DNA of 50,770 nucleotides from Bifidobacterium hapali (GCF_002259755.1 NZ_MWWY01000033.1:1-50770); one strand, 5' to 3'; counted from the first letter of the stretch, positions 1-10,002 are shown. Program-made: numbers and translations. The notes: generated by a model not told the origin, from the letters alone.

Positions 1-461
1 GTCATGATGCCGCCCCCGCCGTCGCACACGAGCACGTCCGGTGGCGCGATGCGCGCCATCAGGCTCTGCCACGCCGCCGACCGTTCGCTTTTGGCGATGT
101 GCCAGCCGATCACGTGCCCGTCGGCGATGGCGATCAGCACCACGGCGTCGCGGTGCAGGTGAATGCCGTCCACATGCACCACGTGATGCACCTCGTCCAC
201 CAGGGGCACCGGCGGCCACAGGCCCCACATCAGCTCGCACCGGCGGCGCAGCGTGCGGGAGGGCAGGTCGTGCTCGGCCTGCGACCGTTTGGAAAACAGC
301 CAGTCCAGTCCGCACCGCAGGTCACGGGCCCTGTTGTCGCGCGACTGGGTGCGCGAGCTCCCGCAGCCGGCGTCCCGGCACCGCCACCTGACCCGCCCCG
401 AGCTTGTTCTTCCGTTCCGTTTCATCGGCTCGCCGCACACGGCGCAACTGGGTGTGTTCAT
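1..461 (-). CDS. IS1249-type transposase (IS256 family), N-terminal part
   Basis: DDE transposase that would cut and join the IS ends. The visible part is about 153 residues starting at the ATG at 461. It begins with a zinc-ribbon-like module (CAVCGEPMKRNG, then WRCRDAGC) and continues into the catalytic core, where VDGIHL carries the probable first Asp and CDGG the probable second. The remainder is beyond the window edge, so intactness is unknown. The copy at 50305 encodes the same protein, except that the outermost base here (position 1) differs from its partner base. Base composition is clearly more GC-rich than the neighbouring genes, as expected for an acquired element. Confidence 0.78.
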   Translation of the reverse strand, partial: MNTPSCAVCGEPMKRNGRTSSGRVRWRCRDAGCGSSRTQSRDNRARDLRCGLDWLFSKRSQAEHDLPSRTLRRRCELMWGLWPPVPLVDEVHHVVHVDGIHLHRDAVVLIAIADGHVIGWHIAKSERSAAWQSLMARIAPPDVLVCDGGGGIM

Positions 462-645
462 CCACCCAATCTGCCACGCCAACTCGAAAGCCGCTCAACC
501 GTTGTCCCGAAAGGCCTCACAGCCTGTTCCGGACACACATTCTGGCCGACTTCAAGTTCCCCGCCCATACAACTCGAACAGGGGAAACGCCCACTGCCAC
601 AAAGGAAAGCGAGCCAAAACAGACACACATTTTGGCCTATAACCC
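1..645 (-). mobile_element. IS1249-type insertion sequence, left copy, cut by window edge
   Basis: This is the 5' end of an insertion sequence lying on the minus strand, with its outer end at about 645. It matches 50121-50765 in reverse orientation; the bases I compared agree up to the common border GGGTTATAGGCC, after which the flanks differ completely. The family call rests on the encoded transposase. The rest of the element lies outside the window, so target duplication cannot be checked. Its border is about 170 bp upstream of the S10 operon promoter candidate. Confidence 0.8.
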
Positions 646-1031
646 ACATTTTGAGAGATGTGACACGTCTGCGGAGCCGTGAGGGCGGAAACCCGGTGGG
701 TTTCCAGTAGGCGACGCCGAAGACGACCGGTAGGGAGGATGAGGGAATGTGACAGTGTGAGGGCGGGTCGCAGTGCGACACGCCCGAACTCCTTAAGGCT
801 ATGCCTAGTGGCATAATAAACAAGTTGCCTGATTTGGGCTCGCACATTGGAATCAAAAAAGCGAGCGCGGAGCGGGACTTCATGCAAATGAAGCGACGCA
901 TGCCGCGCACTGATGTGGTTTGACCACAAAGAACGCCTCGTATTGAGGTGTGTCTTGCTGCGGTCAGATCCCCGGTGCCCTTGAAGCAGGCTGGAAACCA
1001 GTACACGAATCGCTAGAAAGGGCGGACGGCA
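646..1031. other. Intergenic leader between IS copy and S10 operon
   Basis: There is no convincing gene in these 386 bases. It holds a perfect inverted repeat TATGCC-TAGT-GGCATA at 800-815, a promoter-like -10 at 812-817, and about 200 nt of probable untranslated leader before rpsJ. The leader may carry ribosomal protein autoregulation, but I cannot fold it reliably by eye. Confidence 0.5.
789..828 (+). promoter_or_regulatory. Putative S10 operon promoter
   Basis: The -10 candidate CATAAT (812-817) is followed after 3 nt by CAAGTTGC (821-828), the same octamer found after the -10 boxes of tRNA-Ser and the bS22-like gene. The -35 region is weak (CTCCTT at 789-794). A six-base-arm inverted repeat (800-815) overlaps the -10 box. 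Confidence 0.5.
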
Positions 1032-1340
1032 ATGGCGGGACAGAAAATCCGCATCAGGCTTAAGTCCTATGACCACGAGGTCATCGACCAATCGGCGAAG
1101 AAGATCGTCGAAACGGTGACGAACGCGGGCGCAACTGTGGTTGGCCCGGTTCCGCTCCCGACCGAGAAGAATGTCTTTGTTGTTATTCGTTCTCCTCACA
1201 AGTACAAGGATTCTCGCGAGCACTTCGAGATGCGCACTCATAAGCGCCTCATCGACATCGTGGACCCGACCCCGAAGGCCGTGGACTCCCTGATGCATAT
1301 TGATCTGCCCGCGGATGTCAACATCGAGATCAAGCTGTAA
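1032..1340 (+). CDS. rpsJ: 30S ribosomal protein S10 (uS10)
   Basis: S10 sits in the head of the small subunit; in bacteria it also serves as NusE in antitermination. At 102 aa it is close to the usual 102-103. The characteristic start [18 protein letters not shown] and the loop [17 protein letters not shown] are both present. It is the first gene of the superoperon that runs to rplO, after a leader of about 200 nt. The Shine-Dalgarno is a loose purine run (GAAAGGGCGG) before ATG 1032. An 17-nt gap to rplC indicates co-transcription. Confidence 0.97.
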   Translation: MAGQKIRIRLKSYDHEVIDQSAKKIVETVTNAGATVVGPVPLPTEKNVFVVIRSPHKYKDSREHFEMRTHKRLIDIVDPTPKAVDSLMHIDLPADVNIEIKL

Positions 1341-1357
1341 GGGAGGAGGGAACCACT

Positions 1358-2005
1358 ATGACTTCACAGAGAGGCAGCCACAAGGCTCTGCTGGGCAAGA
1401 AGATCGGCATGACTCAGGTCTGGGACGAGAATGGTTTCTTTGTCCCTGTCACCCTCGTTGACGTGTCCACCAACGTGGTGACCGCCGTCAAGTCCGAGGA
1501 AACCGACGGCTACAAGGCCGTGCAGATTGGTTTCGGCCAGATCGATCCCACCAAGGTGACCAAGCCGCTTGCTGGCCACTTTGCTAAGGCTGGCGTCACC
1601 CCGCGTCGTCACCTCGTTGAGGTGCGCACTGAGGATGCCGCTGACTATCAGCCCGGTCAGGAGCTGAGCATCGACTTCTTCCCGGAAGGCTCTGAAGTCG
1701 ACGTCACCGGCACCACCAAGGGCAAGGGCTTCGCTGGCACCATCAAGCGTTGGGGCTTCAAGTCCTACCGTCGTTCCCACGGCTCTCACAAGAACGAGCG
1801 CCGTCCCGGTTCTGTCGGCGCATGCGCGACCCCGGGTCGTATTCTCAAGGGCAAGCGTATGGCTGGCCGCATGGGTCATGTGACCGCGACCGCTCAGGGC
1901 TTGACCGTTATGTCCGCTGATGCCGAGAACAGCATCCTCGCCATCAAGGGCGCGATTCCGGGCCCGAAGGGCGGCATCGTTCTCGTCCGCACGGCAGTGA
2001 AGTAA
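1358..2005 (+). CDS. rplC: 50S ribosomal protein L3 (uL3)
   Basis: Early-assembly 23S rRNA binding protein near the peptidyl transferase centre. At 215 aa it is normal for the family. Landmarks are [13 protein letters not shown] near the N-terminus, [17 protein letters not shown], then [20 protein letters not shown] in the internal extension that reaches the catalytic centre. A strong Shine-Dalgarno (GGGAGGAGGG) precedes ATG 1358. It is the second gene of the S10 operon, 17 nt from rplD. Confidence 0.97.
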   Translation: MTSQRGSHKALLGKKIGMTQVWDENGFFVPVTLVDVSTNVVTAVKSEETDGYKAVQIGFGQIDPTKVTKPLAGHFAKAGVTPRRHLVEVRTEDAADYQPGQELSIDFFPEGSEVDVTGTTKGKGFAGTIKRWGFKSYRRSHGSHKNERRPGSVGACATPGRILKGKRMAGRMGHVTATAQGLTVMSADAENSILAIKGAIPGPKGGIVLVRTAVK

Positions 2006-2022
2006 GGGGAGTCTGATCAATC

Positions 2023-2685
2023 ATGGCAAACGTTACTCTGAACGTGTCTGACGCCCAGGGCACTACCACCGGCACCGTTGAGGTTCCGGCTGAGATCTTC
2101 GGCCACACTGCTGAAGAAGTCACTGCTCGCGTCCCGCTGATCCACCAGGTCGTTGTGGCCCAGCTTGCGGCTGCTCGCGCTGGCACCCACGCCACCAAGA
2201 CTCGTGGCATGGTGTCCGGTGGCGGCAAGAAGCCGTGGAAGCAGAAGGGCACTGGTCGTGCTCGTCAGGGCTCTATCCGCGCTCCGCAGTGGTACCACGG
2301 TGGCACCGTGTTCGGCCCGCAGCCGCGCGACTACTCGCAGCGTACCCCCAAGAAGATGAAGGCCGCAGCTCTGCGCTACGTGCTTTCTGATCGTGCTAAC
2401 GCCGGTCGTATCGCCGTTGTGGACTTCGGTATCACCGATACTCCGTCCACCAAGGCTGCTATCGCCGCGCTGACCCCGATCACCGAGAACAAGTTCACCA
2501 CTGTGGTGTTCTCCCGCGACAACATCAACGAGTGGCTGTCGGTGCGCAACATCCCGACCGTTCACCCGATCTTCGCGGATCAGCTGAACACCTACGATGT
2601 GGTCACGGCTCAGTATGTGGTCTTCACCAAGGATGGCCTTGATGCTTTCCTCGCTGGCAAGACCGAGCCTGCTAAGGAGGCCTGA
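2023..2685 (+). CDS. rplD: 50S ribosomal protein L4 (uL4)
   Basis: Binds 23S rRNA and lines the peptide exit tunnel; in proteobacteria it also represses the S10 operon, but that is not known to hold here. The long basic loop is clear: [19 protein letters not shown] then [19 protein letters not shown]. At 220 aa it is slightly longer than the E. coli protein (201), owing to N- and C-terminal additions typical of actinobacteria. It is followed 5 nt later by rplW, with the Shine-Dalgarno of rplW (AAGGAGG) inside its last codons. Confidence 0.96.
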   Translation: MANVTLNVSDAQGTTTGTVEVPAEIFGHTAEEVTARVPLIHQVVVAQLAAARAGTHATKTRGMVSGGGKKPWKQKGTGRARQGSIRAPQWYHGGTVFGPQPRDYSQRTPKKMKAAALRYVLSDRANAGRIAVVDFGITDTPSTKAAIAALTPITENKFTTVVFSRDNINEWLSVRNIPTVHPIFADQLNTYDVVTAQYVVFTKDGLDAFLAGKTEPAKEA

Positions 2686-2690
2686 TCAGT

Positions 2691-2987
2691 ATGGTCGCTA
2701 TTCACAAGCCCGCACACGACATCATCCTCAAGCCTGTCGTTTCTGAGAAGAGCTACGCGCTCTCCGATCGTGGTCAGTACACCTTCGTGGTGGCCCCGAA
2801 CGCAAACAAGGTGCAGATCAAGCAGGCTATCGAAGAGATCTTCAAGGTGAAGGTGACGAACGTCAACACCCTCAACCGTGACGGCAAGCGCAAGCGTTCC
2901 CGTTACGGCTTCGGCCAGCGTGTTTCTCAGAAGCGCGCGATCGTGACCGTGGCTGAGGGCCAGACGATCGACATCTTCGGCAACTGA
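2691..2987 (+). CDS. rplW: 50S ribosomal protein L23 (uL23)
   Basis: Protein at the exit of the peptide tunnel, docking site for trigger factor and signal recognition particle. At 98 aa it is a standard length. The family signature is visible in [15 protein letters not shown] and in [21 protein letters not shown]. It lies in the S10 operon between rplD and rplB; the gap to rplB is 36 nt and contains the next ribosome binding site (AAAGGAAGAA). Confidence 0.96.
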   Translation: MVAIHKPAHDIILKPVVSEKSYALSDRGQYTFVVAPNANKVQIKQAIEEIFKVKVTNVNTLNRDGKRKRSRYGFGQRVSQKRAIVTVAEGQTIDIFGN

Positions 2988-3023
2988 AGGCTAGCCGAGA
3001 AAAGTTAAAGGAAGAACTATATT

Positions 3024-3854
3024 ATGGCTATCCGCGTTTATAAGCCGACGACTGCAGGCCGTCGCAACGCTTCCGTCTCGGATTTCTCCGAGCTGACGCG
3101 CTCTACGCCTGAGAAGTCGCTGGTTCGCAAGCTCACTAAGACTGGCGGCCGTAACTCCTACGGTCGTATGACCTCCCGCCATCGCGGCGGCGGCCACAAG
3201 CGTGCCTACCGTCTCATCGATTTCCGTCGTTGGGACAAGGACGGCGTGCCGGCAACGGTCGCTCACATTGAGTACGACCCGAACCGTACCGCTCGCATCG
3301 CGCTGCTGCACTACGCCGATGGTGAGAAGCGTTACATCATCGCTCCGGAAGGCATCAAGCAGGGCGACCGTATTGAGACCGGCGAGAACGCCGATATCAA
3401 GCCGGGCAACAACCTGCCGCTGAAGAACATCCCGACCGGTACCGTTGTGCACGCGATCGAGCTCAAGCCGCTGGGCGGCGCTAAGATCGCTCGTTCCGCT
3501 GGTGCTGCCGTTCAGCTCGTCGCTAAGGATGGCGCTTACGCTCAGCTGCGTATGCCGTCTGGCGAAATCCGCAACGTCGACGCTCGCTGCCGCGCAACCG
3601 TTGGTGAGGTCGGTAACTCCGATCACGCTAACGTCGAGCTCGGTAAGGCTGGTCGTGCTCGCTGGATGGGTAAGCGTCCGTGGACTCGTGGTGAGTCCAT
3701 GAACCCGGTTGACCATCCGCACGGTGGTCGTACCCGCGGTGGTAAGCCGCCGGTGTCGCCGTGGGGCAAGGGCGAAGTTCGTACTCGCCGTCCGAAGAAG
3801 GCTTCGAACAAGATGATTGTTCGTCGTCGTCCGAATGGTAAGAACCGCAAGTAA
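3024..3854 (+). CDS. rplB: 50S ribosomal protein L2 (uL2)
   Basis: One of the most conserved large-subunit proteins, needed for subunit joining and peptidyl transferase function. At 276 aa it is the usual length. The N-terminal RNA-binding part has [19 protein letters not shown], and the C-terminal part has the signature [10 protein letters not shown], which includes the conserved His close to the catalytic centre, then PVSPWGKG. The basic tail [19 protein letters not shown] completes the family pattern. Confidence 0.97.
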   Translation: MAIRVYKPTTAGRRNASVSDFSELTRSTPEKSLVRKLTKTGGRNSYGRMTSRHRGGGHKRAYRLIDFRRWDKDGVPATVAHIEYDPNRTARIALLHYADGEKRYIIAPEGIKQGDRIETGENADIKPGNNLPLKNIPTGTVVHAIELKPLGGAKIARSAGAAVQLVAKDGAYAQLRMPSGEIRNVDARCRATVGEVGNSDHANVELGKAGRARWMGKRPWTRGESMNPVDHPHGGRTRGGKPPVSPWGKGEVRTRRPKKASNKMIVRRRPNGKNRK

Positions 3855-3869
3855 GGGAGTGTCGAGTAG

Positions 3870-4148
3870 ATGACTCGTAGCATCAAGAAGGGCCCCTTCG
3901 TCGACGCCCACCTGCAGAAGAAAGTCGACGAGCAGAACGAGAAGGGCACCAAGAACGTCATCAAGACGTGGTCCCGTCGTTCGATGATCACCCCTGATTT
4001 CATCGGACACACGTTCGCTGTTCACGATGGCCGCAAGCATGTCCCGGTGTTTGTCACCGAGGCTATGGTCGGTCACAAGCTCGGTGAGTTCGCCCCGACC
4101 AAGACCTTCAAGGGTCATGTGAAGGACGACAAGAAGGCCCGCCGCTAA
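3870..4148 (+). CDS. rpsS: 30S ribosomal protein S19 (uS19)
   Basis: Head protein of the small subunit that contacts S13 and the large subunit bridge. At 92 aa it has the standard start [18 protein letters not shown] and the central [21 protein letters not shown]. It is encoded 15 nt after rplB with Shine-Dalgarno AGGGAG, and is followed 17 nt later by rplV, in conserved S10 operon order. Confidence 0.97.
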   Translation: MTRSIKKGPFVDAHLQKKVDEQNEKGTKNVIKTWSRRSMITPDFIGHTFAVHDGRKHVPVFVTEAMVGHKLGEFAPTKTFKGHVKDDKKARR

Positions 4149-4165
4149 AGGATAAGGAATAGAAC

Positions 4166-4525
4166 ATGGAAGCTAAAGCAATCGCTCGTCACGTCCGCGT
4201 GACGCCGCGCAAGGCTCGCCGCATGGTCGACCTCATCCGCGGCAAGCAGGCGACCGAAGCCGTCACCATTCTCAAGTTCGCTCCTCAGGACGCGTCCGTT
4301 CCGGTGCGCAAGGTCCTCGAGAGCGCTATCGCCAACGCTCGCGTCAAGGCCGACAAGGCCGGCGAAGCGTTCCGCGAAAACGATCTGGTCATCAAGGAGA
4401 CGTACGTGGACGAGGGCGTAACCCTCAAGCGTTTCCGCGCTCGTGCTCAGGGCCGTGCTGCTCGTATTAACAAGCGCACTTCCCACATCACGGTCGTTGT
4501 CGCTACCAAGGAAGGAGCCCGCTAA
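4166..4525 (+). CDS. rplV: 50S ribosomal protein L22 (uL22)
   Basis: Lines the narrowest part of the peptide exit tunnel together with L4; its beta-hairpin is a known site of macrolide resistance mutations. At 119 aa it is normal for the family. It begins with [19 protein letters not shown], and the hairpin region is [20 protein letters not shown]. Only 2 nt separate its stop from the start of rpsC, so the two are likely translationally linked. Confidence 0.96.
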   Translation: MEAKAIARHVRVTPRKARRMVDLIRGKQATEAVTILKFAPQDASVPVRKVLESAIANARVKADKAGEAFRENDLVIKETYVDEGVTLKRFRARAQGRAARINKRTSHITVVVATKEGAR

Positions 4526-4527
4526 AG

Positions 4528-5337
4528 ATGGGTCAGAAGATCAATCCCTTTGGCTATCGTCTGGGCATCACTGAAAACCATCGTTCCAAGTGGTTCTCCG
4601 ATTCCAACAAGCCTGGCGAGCGCTACAGCGACTTCGTCCTTGAGGATGACAAGATCCGTAAGGAAATGAACAAGGACCTCGAGCGTGCAGGTGTGTCCCG
4701 CATCGTGATCGAGCGTACTCGTGACCGCGTGCGTGTGGATATTCACACCGCTCGTCCGGGTATCGTGATCGGTCGCCGTGGCGCCGAGGCCGAGAAGGTC
4801 CGTGCCAAGCTCGAGAAGCTCACCGGCAAGCAGGTCCAGCTCAACATCTTCGAAGTCAAGAACGCCGCGCTGGACGCCCAGCTCGTCGCTCAGGGCATCG
4901 CTGAGCAGCTGACCAACCGCGTGACCTTCCGTCGTGCAATGCGCAAGGCTCAGCAGGACGCTATGCGTGCTGGCGCTAAGGGTATCCGCATCAAGCTCTC
5001 CGGCCGCCTCGGTGGCGCGGAAATGAGCCGCTCGGAGTTCTACCGTGAGGGTCGCGTTCCGCTGCAGACCCTGCGCGCCCTGATCGATTATGGCTTCTTT
5101 GAGGCCAAGACCACCTACGGCCGTATCGGCGTCAAGGTGTGGATCTACAAGGGCGACATGACCGAGAGCGAGTTCGAAGAGCAGCAGGCGCAGCAGAACA
5201 ACCGTCCGGGTCGTCGTGGCGGCGATCGTCGCCCGCGTCGTGGCAACCGCAACGCCGCAGCACAGCAGCAGGCCGAGGCCCCGAAGGCCGAGACCGCCGC
5301 CGCTGAGGCTCCTGCCGCAACGGAAACGAAGGAGTGA
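4528..5337 (+). CDS. rpsC: 30S ribosomal protein S3 (uS3)
   Basis: mRNA entry-site protein with helicase-like role. The type-II KH domain is visible with [20 protein letters not shown] (about residues 75-95), and the C-terminal domain has [20 protein letters not shown]. At 269 aa it is longer than E. coli S3 (233) because of a tail of about 45 residues rich in Q, R, A and E, a common actinobacterial feature. Its Shine-Dalgarno (AAGGAG) is inside the end of rplV. Confidence 0.96.
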   Translation: MGQKINPFGYRLGITENHRSKWFSDSNKPGERYSDFVLEDDKIRKEMNKDLERAGVSRIVIERTRDRVRVDIHTARPGIVIGRRGAEAEKVRAKLEKLTGKQVQLNIFEVKNAALDAQLVAQGIAEQLTNRVTFRRAMRKAQQDAMRAGAKGIRIKLSGRLGGAEMSRSEFYREGRVPLQTLRALIDYGFFEAKTTYGRIGVKVWIYKGDMTESEFEEQQAQQNNRPGRRGGDRRPRRGNRNAAAQQQAEAPKAETAAAEAPAATETKE

Positions 5338-5341
5338 ACTG

Positions 5342-5761
5342 ATGCTTATCCCGAAGAGGACTAAGTACCGCAAGCAGCATCGTCCGGTCCGCTCTGGCAT
5401 GTCCAAGGGCGGCAACGAGATCGCATTCGGCGATTTCGGTATTCAGGCGCTTGCGCCGGCCTACGTGACCAACCGTCAGATTGAGGCTGCGCGTATCGCC
5501 ATGACCCGTTACATCAAGCGTGGCGGTCGTGTGTGGATCACGATCTTCCCGGATCGTCCGCTGACCAAGAAGCCGCTGGGCACCCGAATGGGTTCCGGTA
5601 AGGGCACTCCGGAGTTCTGGATCGCCAACGTGCGTCCGGGCCGCGTGATGTTCGAGATCGGTGGTGTTTCCGAGGATGTCGCTCGCGAGGCTCTGCGCCG
5701 CGCAATCGACAAGCTCCCGATGAAGTGCCGCATTATCGCTCGTGAAGGTGGTGATATCTGA
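5342..5761 (+). CDS. rplP: 50S ribosomal protein L16 (uL16)
   Basis: Helps position the aminoacyl-tRNA in the A site. The start is set at ATG 5342 because [15 protein letters not shown] is the family N-terminus and GAAGGAG lies just upstream, although the frame is open further upstream inside rpsC. This gives 139 aa, the standard length. [16 protein letters not shown] is the conserved loop. The stop TGA shares its A with the ATG of rpmC. Confidence 0.96.
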   Translation: MLIPKRTKYRKQHRPVRSGMSKGGNEIAFGDFGIQALAPAYVTNRQIEAARIAMTRYIKRGGRVWITIFPDRPLTKKPLGTRMGSGKGTPEFWIANVRPGRVMFEIGGVSEDVAREALRRAIDKLPMKCRIIAREGGDI

Positions 5762-6018
5762 TGGCAGTCGGTACCGCTGAATATGCAATCAAGAATCTGA
5801 ACGAGAAGACCAACGAGGAGATTGAAGGTTTCCTCAAGAAGTCGAAGGAAGAGCTGTTCAACCTGCGCTTCCAGCACGCGACCGGTCAGCTCGACAACAC
5901 TGCCCGCCTCAAGGCGGTCAAGCACGACATCGCCAGAATGTACACCGTTCTGCGCGAACGTGAGCTCGGCATCAGCCAGGCGCCCGAGGCATCTGATACG
6001 AAAGCTGAGGAGAACTAA
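5761..6018 (+). CDS. rpmC: 50S ribosomal protein L29 (uL29)
   Basis: Small helical protein at the tunnel exit next to L23. The family core is visible in [20 protein letters not shown], then [20 protein letters not shown]. At 85 aa it is longer than the E. coli protein (63), with an acidic tail after the core. It overlaps rplP by one base at its start and rpsQ by one base at its end (TAATG), which indicates tight translational coupling. Confidence 0.95.
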   Translation: MAVGTAEYAIKNLNEKTNEEIEGFLKKSKEELFNLRFQHATGQLDNTARLKAVKHDIARMYTVLRERELGISQAPEASDTKAEEN

Positions 6019-6278
6019 TGGCTGAAGAGCGTAACTTCCGCAAGGTTCGTCGCGGTTACGTCACGTCCGAAGCAATGGACAAGACGATCACCGTTGAGCT
6101 CGAATCTCGTTCGACCCACCCGCTGTACGGTAAGGTCGTCCGCAAGACCAAGAAGGTCAAGGCCCATGATGAACACAACGACGCGCATATTGGCGACCTC
6201 GTGAGTATTATGGAAACTCGGCCTCTGAGCAAGACCAAGCGTTGGCGTCTCGAAACCATTATCGAGCGCGCTAAGTAA
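6018..6278 (+). CDS. rpsQ: 30S ribosomal protein S17 (uS17)
   Basis: Primary 16S rRNA binding OB-fold protein of the body of the small subunit. At 86 aa it is standard. The signature includes [20 protein letters not shown] and the downstream [19 protein letters not shown]. It is the last gene of the S10 part of the cluster; a GC-rich hairpin and 91 nt separate it from rplN, matching the border between the S10 and spc operons in other bacteria. Confidence 0.96.
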   Translation: MAEERNFRKVRRGYVTSEAMDKTITVELESRSTHPLYGKVVRKTKKVKAHDEHNDAHIGDLVSIMETRPLSKTKRWRLETIIERAK

Positions 6279-6302
6279 CAAGTTCGGCAAGGCTCCGCGA
6301 GT

Positions 6303-6336
6303 CACCCCGCCCATGCTCGTACAGGTGGGCGGGGTG
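6303..6336 (+). promoter_or_regulatory. GC-rich hairpin at the S10/spc operon border
   Basis: CACCCCGCCCA (6303-6313) pairs perfectly with TGGGCGGGGTG (6326-6336) around a 12-nt loop. It is not followed by a T run, so it is more likely an attenuator or an RNA processing or stability element than a full terminator. It lies exactly between rpsQ and rplN. Confidence 0.6.
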
Positions 6337-6369
6337 CTTGGGGAGAACCAGCTCGGCTAAGGAGAATCA

Positions 6370-6738
6370 ATGATTCAGCAGGAAACGCGGCTTCATGTCG
6401 CCGACAACACGGGTGCGAAGGAACTCCTCTGCATTCGCGTGCTCGGCGGATCGAAGCGACGCTATGCCGACCTAGGCGACGTGATCGTCGCCTCCGTCAA
6501 GGACGCGATCCCTGGCGGGTCGGTCAAGAAAGGCGACGTGGTTAAGGCCGTCGTCGTTCGCACCGTCAAGGAGCACCGTCGTGTGGATGGCTCCTACATC
6601 AAGTTCGACGAGAACGCCGCTGTCATTCTCGGCTCTGGCCGTGAACCGAAGGGCACTCGTATCTTCGGACCGATCGCTCGTGAGCTGCGCGACAAGCGCT
6701 TCATGCGTATCGCGTCCCTCGCTCCGGAGGTGATCTGA
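6370..6738 (+). CDS. rplN: 50S ribosomal protein L14 (uL14)
   Basis: Forms an intersubunit bridge and, in many bacteria, binds the silencing factor RsfS. At 122 aa it is the invariant family length. The start [19 protein letters not shown] and the end [13 protein letters not shown] are typical. It is the first gene of the spc-type segment; Shine-Dalgarno AAGGAGA precedes ATG 6370. The start of rplX follows one base after its stop. Confidence 0.97.
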   Translation: MIQQETRLHVADNTGAKELLCIRVLGGSKRRYADLGDVIVASVKDAIPGGSVKKGDVVKAVVVRTVKEHRRVDGSYIKFDENAAVILGSGREPKGTRIFGPIARELRDKRFMRIASLAPEVI

Positions 6739-6739
6739 C

Positions 6740-7075
6740 ATGGTAGCCAAGATCAAGAGCGGTGACCTCGTCAAGGTCATCCGCGGCAAGGATAAGGGCA
6801 AGGAAGGCAAGGTCACTCGCGTGTTGGCCGACGATCGTCTGATCGTCGAGGGCGTGCAGATTGTTAAGAAGCACGTTCGCGCCACGCAGCAGGGCCAGCA
6901 GTCCGGCATCGTCTCCGTCGAGGCTCCGATCCATCGCTCTAACGTGATGCTGATCGACCCGGAGACCAAGCAGCCGACCCGCGTTGGTGTCGTGGTGAAG
7001 GAAGAGGCTCGTGACGGCAAGGTGAAGACCGTGCGTGTGCGCGTGGCCAAGAAGTCCGGAAAGGAGCTGGCATGA
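6740..7075 (+). CDS. rplX: 50S ribosomal protein L24 (uL24)
   Basis: Early assembly initiator of the large subunit. The N-terminal KOW motif is clear: [20 protein letters not shown] then KVTRV. At 111 aa it is within the family range of about 103-115. Its stop overlaps the start of rplE in an ATGA arrangement (7072-7075), which suggests translational coupling. Confidence 0.96.
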   Translation: MVAKIKSGDLVKVIRGKDKGKEGKVTRVLADDRLIVEGVQIVKKHVRATQQGQQSGIVSVEAPIHRSNVMLIDPETKQPTRVGVVVKEEARDGKVKTVRVRVAKKSGKELA

Positions 7076-7644
7076 CCGATACGACCGTTGAGGCGCCGGC
7101 AACCCCCCGCCTGAAGCAGAAGTACAACGAGGTCATCATCCCTGAGCTCGAGAAGGAGTTCCACTACTCCAACCCGATGCAGGTGGCCCGCATCCAGAAG
7201 ATTGTTGTCTCTATGGGTGTCGGTGCCGCAGCTCGCGACTCCAAGCTCATCGAAGGCGCAATCAAGGACCTCACTCTGATCACCGGTCAGAAGCCGAAGG
7301 TCACCAAGGCTAAGAAGTCTGTCGCGCAGTTCCACCTGCGTGAAGGCCAGGCCATTGGCGCATACGTCACCCTGCGTGGCGATCGTATGTGGGAGTTCTT
7401 GGATCGTCTGCTGACCCTCGCGCTGCCGCGTATCCGCGATTTCCGCGGCATCAACGGCAACCAGTTCGATGGTCAGGGCAACTACAACTTTGGTCTCACT
7501 GAGCAGTCCATGTTCCACGAGATTGATCCGGATTCGATCGATCACCAGCGTGGTATGGACATCACTGTGGTGACCTCCACCAAGGACGACAAGGAAGCCT
7601 CTGTGCTGTTAAAGCACCTCGGTTTCCCCTTCAAGGAGAACTGA
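7072..7644 (+). CDS. rplE: 50S ribosomal protein L5 (uL5)
   Basis: Binds 5S rRNA in the central protuberance and contacts the P-site tRNA. At 190 aa it is slightly longer than the E. coli protein (179) through an N-terminal extension before [19 protein letters not shown]. The conserved signature [20 protein letters not shown] is present. rpsN follows after one base. Confidence 0.96.
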   Translation: MTDTTVEAPATPRLKQKYNEVIIPELEKEFHYSNPMQVARIQKIVVSMGVGAAARDSKLIEGAIKDLTLITGQKPKVTKAKKSVAQFHLREGQAIGAYVTLRGDRMWEFLDRLLTLALPRIRDFRGINGNQFDGQGNYNFGLTEQSMFHEIDPDSIDHQRGMDITVVTSTKDDKEASVLLKHLGFPFKEN

Positions 7645-7645
7645 T

Positions 7646-7831
7646 ATGGCAAAAACCGCTCTGAAGAACAAGGCGGCCGCCAAGCCGAAGTTCAAGGTGC
7701 GCGCTTACACGCGCTGCCAGGTTTGTGGTCGTCCTCACTCCGTCTACCGCAAGTTCGGCCTGTGCCGCATCTGCCTTCGTGAGAAGGCACACCGCGGTGA
7801 ACTGCCCGGCGTTACGAAGTCCAGTTGGTAA
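7646..7831 (+). CDS. rpsN: 30S ribosomal protein S14, zinc type (uS14)
   Basis: Head protein of the small subunit. At 61 aa this is the short zinc-binding form. The four ligands are visible as CQVCGRP and CRICL, about 13 residues apart. The gene lies at the ancestral position between rplE and rpsH. No zinc-free paralogue occurs in this window. Shine-Dalgarno AAGGAGA lies within the end of rplE. Confidence 0.96.
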   Translation: MAKTALKNKAAAKPKFKVRAYTRCQVCGRPHSVYRKFGLCRICLREKAHRGELPGVTKSSW

Positions 7832-7936
7832 ACATCGACGCTGAAGGTCCGCGGCCCGATCGCCTGAGCTTGAGCAGTTGTCTCGGCCAGGCGTGAGGGC
7901 GGCGGAAACCATAGCGAGAAAGGGCAACAAGCCCAA

Positions 7937-8335
7937 ATGACAATGACAGATCCTATCGCAGACATGCTTACGCGTCTGCGTAATGCGAGCGCGGCTAAGC
8001 ACGAAACCGTGGACATGCCGTACTCCAAGTTCAAGGCGAACATCGCCGAGATCCTGAAGCGTGAAGGCTACATCAAGGACTTCGCTGCTAAGGAAGCCAA
8101 GGTTGGACAGACTCTTGAGGTCACCCTCAAGTACGGTCCGAACGGCGAGCGTTCCATCCAGGGCATCAAGCGTATTTCCAAGCCGGGCCTGCGTCGTTAC
8201 GCTAAGTCCGATGCGCTGCCAATGCCGCTCGGTGGTCTCGGTATCGCTATCATCTCGACCAGCTCGGGACTGATGACTCAGAAGGAATGCCTCGATCGAG
8301 GCATCGGTGGCGAAATCGTCGCCTACGTGTGGTGA
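7937..8335 (+). CDS. rpsH: 30S ribosomal protein S8 (uS8)
   Basis: Central assembly protein of the small subunit body; in E. coli it represses the spc operon. At 132 aa it is standard. It begins [16 protein letters not shown] and ends with the signature [19 protein letters not shown]. The 105-nt gap from rpsN contains only a small possible stem (CGCCTG/CAGGCG) and is the longest gap within the spc segment, so a leader or binding site is possible there. Confidence 0.96.
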   Translation: MTMTDPIADMLTRLRNASAAKHETVDMPYSKFKANIAEILKREGYIKDFAAKEAKVGQTLEVTLKYGPNGERSIQGIKRISKPGLRRYAKSDALPMPLGGLGIAIISTSSGLMTQKECLDRGIGGEIVAYVW

Positions 8336-8352
8336 GAAAGGAGAGCTAGATC

Positions 8353-8892
8353 ATGGCATCGCATATTGGTAAGCTCCCCGTCACCATCCCGGCTGGCGTG
8401 GAAGTCACGATTGACGGTCAGAACTTTGCAGCTAAGGGTGCGAAGGGCTCTGACTCCTATGTTCTTCCTGAAGGCATCTCCGCTGTCGTCGAAGGCAACG
8501 AGATCGTCCTCACCCCGTCCGATGATCTGCGTCCGACCCGTGCTAAGCACGGTCTGGCTCGTTCTATCGTTGCCAGCATGGTCAAGGGTGTGCACGATGG
8601 CTACGCTAAGACCCTGCAGATCGTTGGTACCGGTTACCGCGCCACGCTTAAGGGCAAGAGCATTGAGTTCGCTCTCGGCTACTCCCACACCATCACGGTG
8701 AACCCGCCGGAAGGCATCGAATTCGAGGTCCCGAACGCCAACACGGTGATCGTTAAGGGCACCGACAAGCAGGTCGTCGGCCAGGTCGCTGCGAACATTC
8801 GCAAGCTGCGTGCTCCGGAACCCTACAAGGGCAAGGGCATCAAGTACGCTGACGAGCATATCCTGCGCAAGGCTGGAAAGGCTGGTAAGTGA
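8353..8892 (+). CDS. rplF: 50S ribosomal protein L6 (uL6)
   Basis: Binds near the sarcin-ricin loop, where elongation factors act. At 179 aa it is a standard length, with two copies of the L6 fold. The start [20 protein letters not shown] and the C-terminal signature [19 protein letters not shown] are both present. Shine-Dalgarno AAAGGAGAG precedes ATG 8353. The start of rplR is one base after the stop. Confidence 0.97.
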   Translation: MASHIGKLPVTIPAGVEVTIDGQNFAAKGAKGSDSYVLPEGISAVVEGNEIVLTPSDDLRPTRAKHGLARSIVASMVKGVHDGYAKTLQIVGTGYRATLKGKSIEFALGYSHTITVNPPEGIEFEVPNANTVIVKGTDKQVVGQVAANIRKLRAPEPYKGKGIKYADEHILRKAGKAGK

Positions 8893-8893
8893 T

Positions 8894-9265
8894 ATGAGCG
8901 TTAAGATTTTCGGCAAGGGCAAGAAGTTCTCGCTCAAGCGTCGTCACGCCCGCATCCGCAAGCGCATTTCCGGTACTCCGGAGATGCCACGTCTCGTGGT
9001 CTCCCGTTCCAACCGTCACATGGTCGCTCAGATCGTTGACGACACCAAGGGCATCACCCTCGTGTCTGCTTCGACCCTGACTGCTGACTTTGCCGGTTTC
9101 GAGGGCACCAAGAGCGAAGCGGCCAAGAAGGTTGGCGAGCTCGTGGCTGAGAAGGCCAAGGCTGCTGGCATTCAGGCCGTCGTCTTCGACCGTGGCGGCA
9201 ACAAGTACACTGGTCGCGTCGCAGCTGTCGCTGAAGGCGCCCGTGAGGGAGGTCTGGCACTGTGA
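8894..9265 (+). CDS. rplR: 50S ribosomal protein L18 (uL18)
   Basis: Binds 5S rRNA with L5. The start is placed at ATG 8894, giving 123 aa, because [20 protein letters not shown] is the expected N-terminus; an upstream in-frame ATG lies inside rplF. Conserved parts are [18 protein letters not shown] and the C-terminal [20 protein letters not shown]. Its stop overlaps the GTG start of rpsE by 4 nt. Confidence 0.95.
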   Translation: MSVKIFGKGKKFSLKRRHARIRKRISGTPEMPRLVVSRSNRHMVAQIVDDTKGITLVSASTLTADFAGFEGTKSEAAKKVGELVAEKAKAAGIQAVVFDRGGNKYTGRVAAVAEGAREGGLAL

Positions 9266-9999
9266 GCGACGAAACTCAGAAGGAAACCCAAGTGGCTGAA
9301 GAAACTCAGAACACTGAGGCGGCTGAGACCAACAACGCGAACGAGGATCGTAAGTCCCGTCGTGGCCAGCGCGGCGAAGGCCGTCGTGGCGAGCGTCGCA
9401 ACCGTCGCGAAGAGAAGCAGGGCGATGAGCTGCTCGACCGCGTGGTGACCATTAACCGTGTGTCCAAGACTCACAAGGGTGGCCGTACGTTCAGCTTCGC
9501 CGCTCTCGTGGTTGTCGGTGACGGCAACGGCACCGTCGGTGTTGGCTACGGCAAGTCCCGCGAGGTTCCGGCCGCTATCGCTAAGGGCCAGCTCGACGCT
9601 AAGAAGCACATGTTCTCTGTCCCGCGCGTCCGCGGCACTGTCACCCACCCGGTGATCGGTCACGACGCTGCTGGCACCGTTCTCCTCCGTCCGGCTGCTC
9701 CGGGTACCGGCGTTATCGCCGGCGGTCCGGTTCGCGCCGTCATGGAGTGCGCCGGCATCACCGATGTCCTGTCCAAGTCGATGGGCTCCGCCACCGCCGT
9801 GAACATGGTTCGCGCCACCGTGGCTGCCCTCAAGCAGCTTGAGGACCCGGAAGAGATCGCGGCTCGCCGTGGTCTGGCCCTCAACGAGGTTGCTCCGGAC
9901 GCCCTGCTGCGTGCTCGTGCCGCTGGCATCGACGAGGCCCGTAAGGCTCGTGAAGAGGCTGCGGCTGCCGCTCAGGCTCAGCAGAAGGATGGTGAGTGA
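9262..9999 (+). CDS. rpsE: 30S ribosomal protein S5 (uS5)
   Basis: Helps maintain decoding accuracy at the mRNA entry site. The core begins at about residue 55 with [20 protein letters not shown] and continues with [17 protein letters not shown]. At 245 aa it is much longer than E. coli S5 (167) because of an E/T/N/R-rich N-terminal extension and an A/Q-rich C-terminal tail, a pattern seen in bifidobacterial S5. It starts at GTG 9262, overlapping the rplR stop (GTGA). Confidence 0.95.
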   Translation: MSDETQKETQVAEETQNTEAAETNNANEDRKSRRGQRGEGRRGERRNRREEKQGDELLDRVVTINRVSKTHKGGRTFSFAALVVVGDGNGTVGVGYGKSREVPAAIAKGQLDAKKHMFSVPRVRGTVTHPVIGHDAAGTVLLRPAAPGTGVIAGGPVRAVMECAGITDVLSKSMGSATAVNMVRATVAALKQLEDPEEIAARRGLALNEVAPDALLRARAAGIDEARKAREEAAAAAQAQQKDGE

Positions 10000-10002
10000 T
10001 AG

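Noticed and set aside
646..1031. A riboswitch or other named leader RNA before rpsJ
   Set aside because: I could not match a known consensus by eye, and no anti-terminator/terminator pair is evident.
552..1298. Long minus-strand open frames over the S10 leader and rpsJ
   Set aside because: They are antisense to rpsJ and the IS end, have no ribosome binding site, and their composition mirrors the real genes on the other strand.
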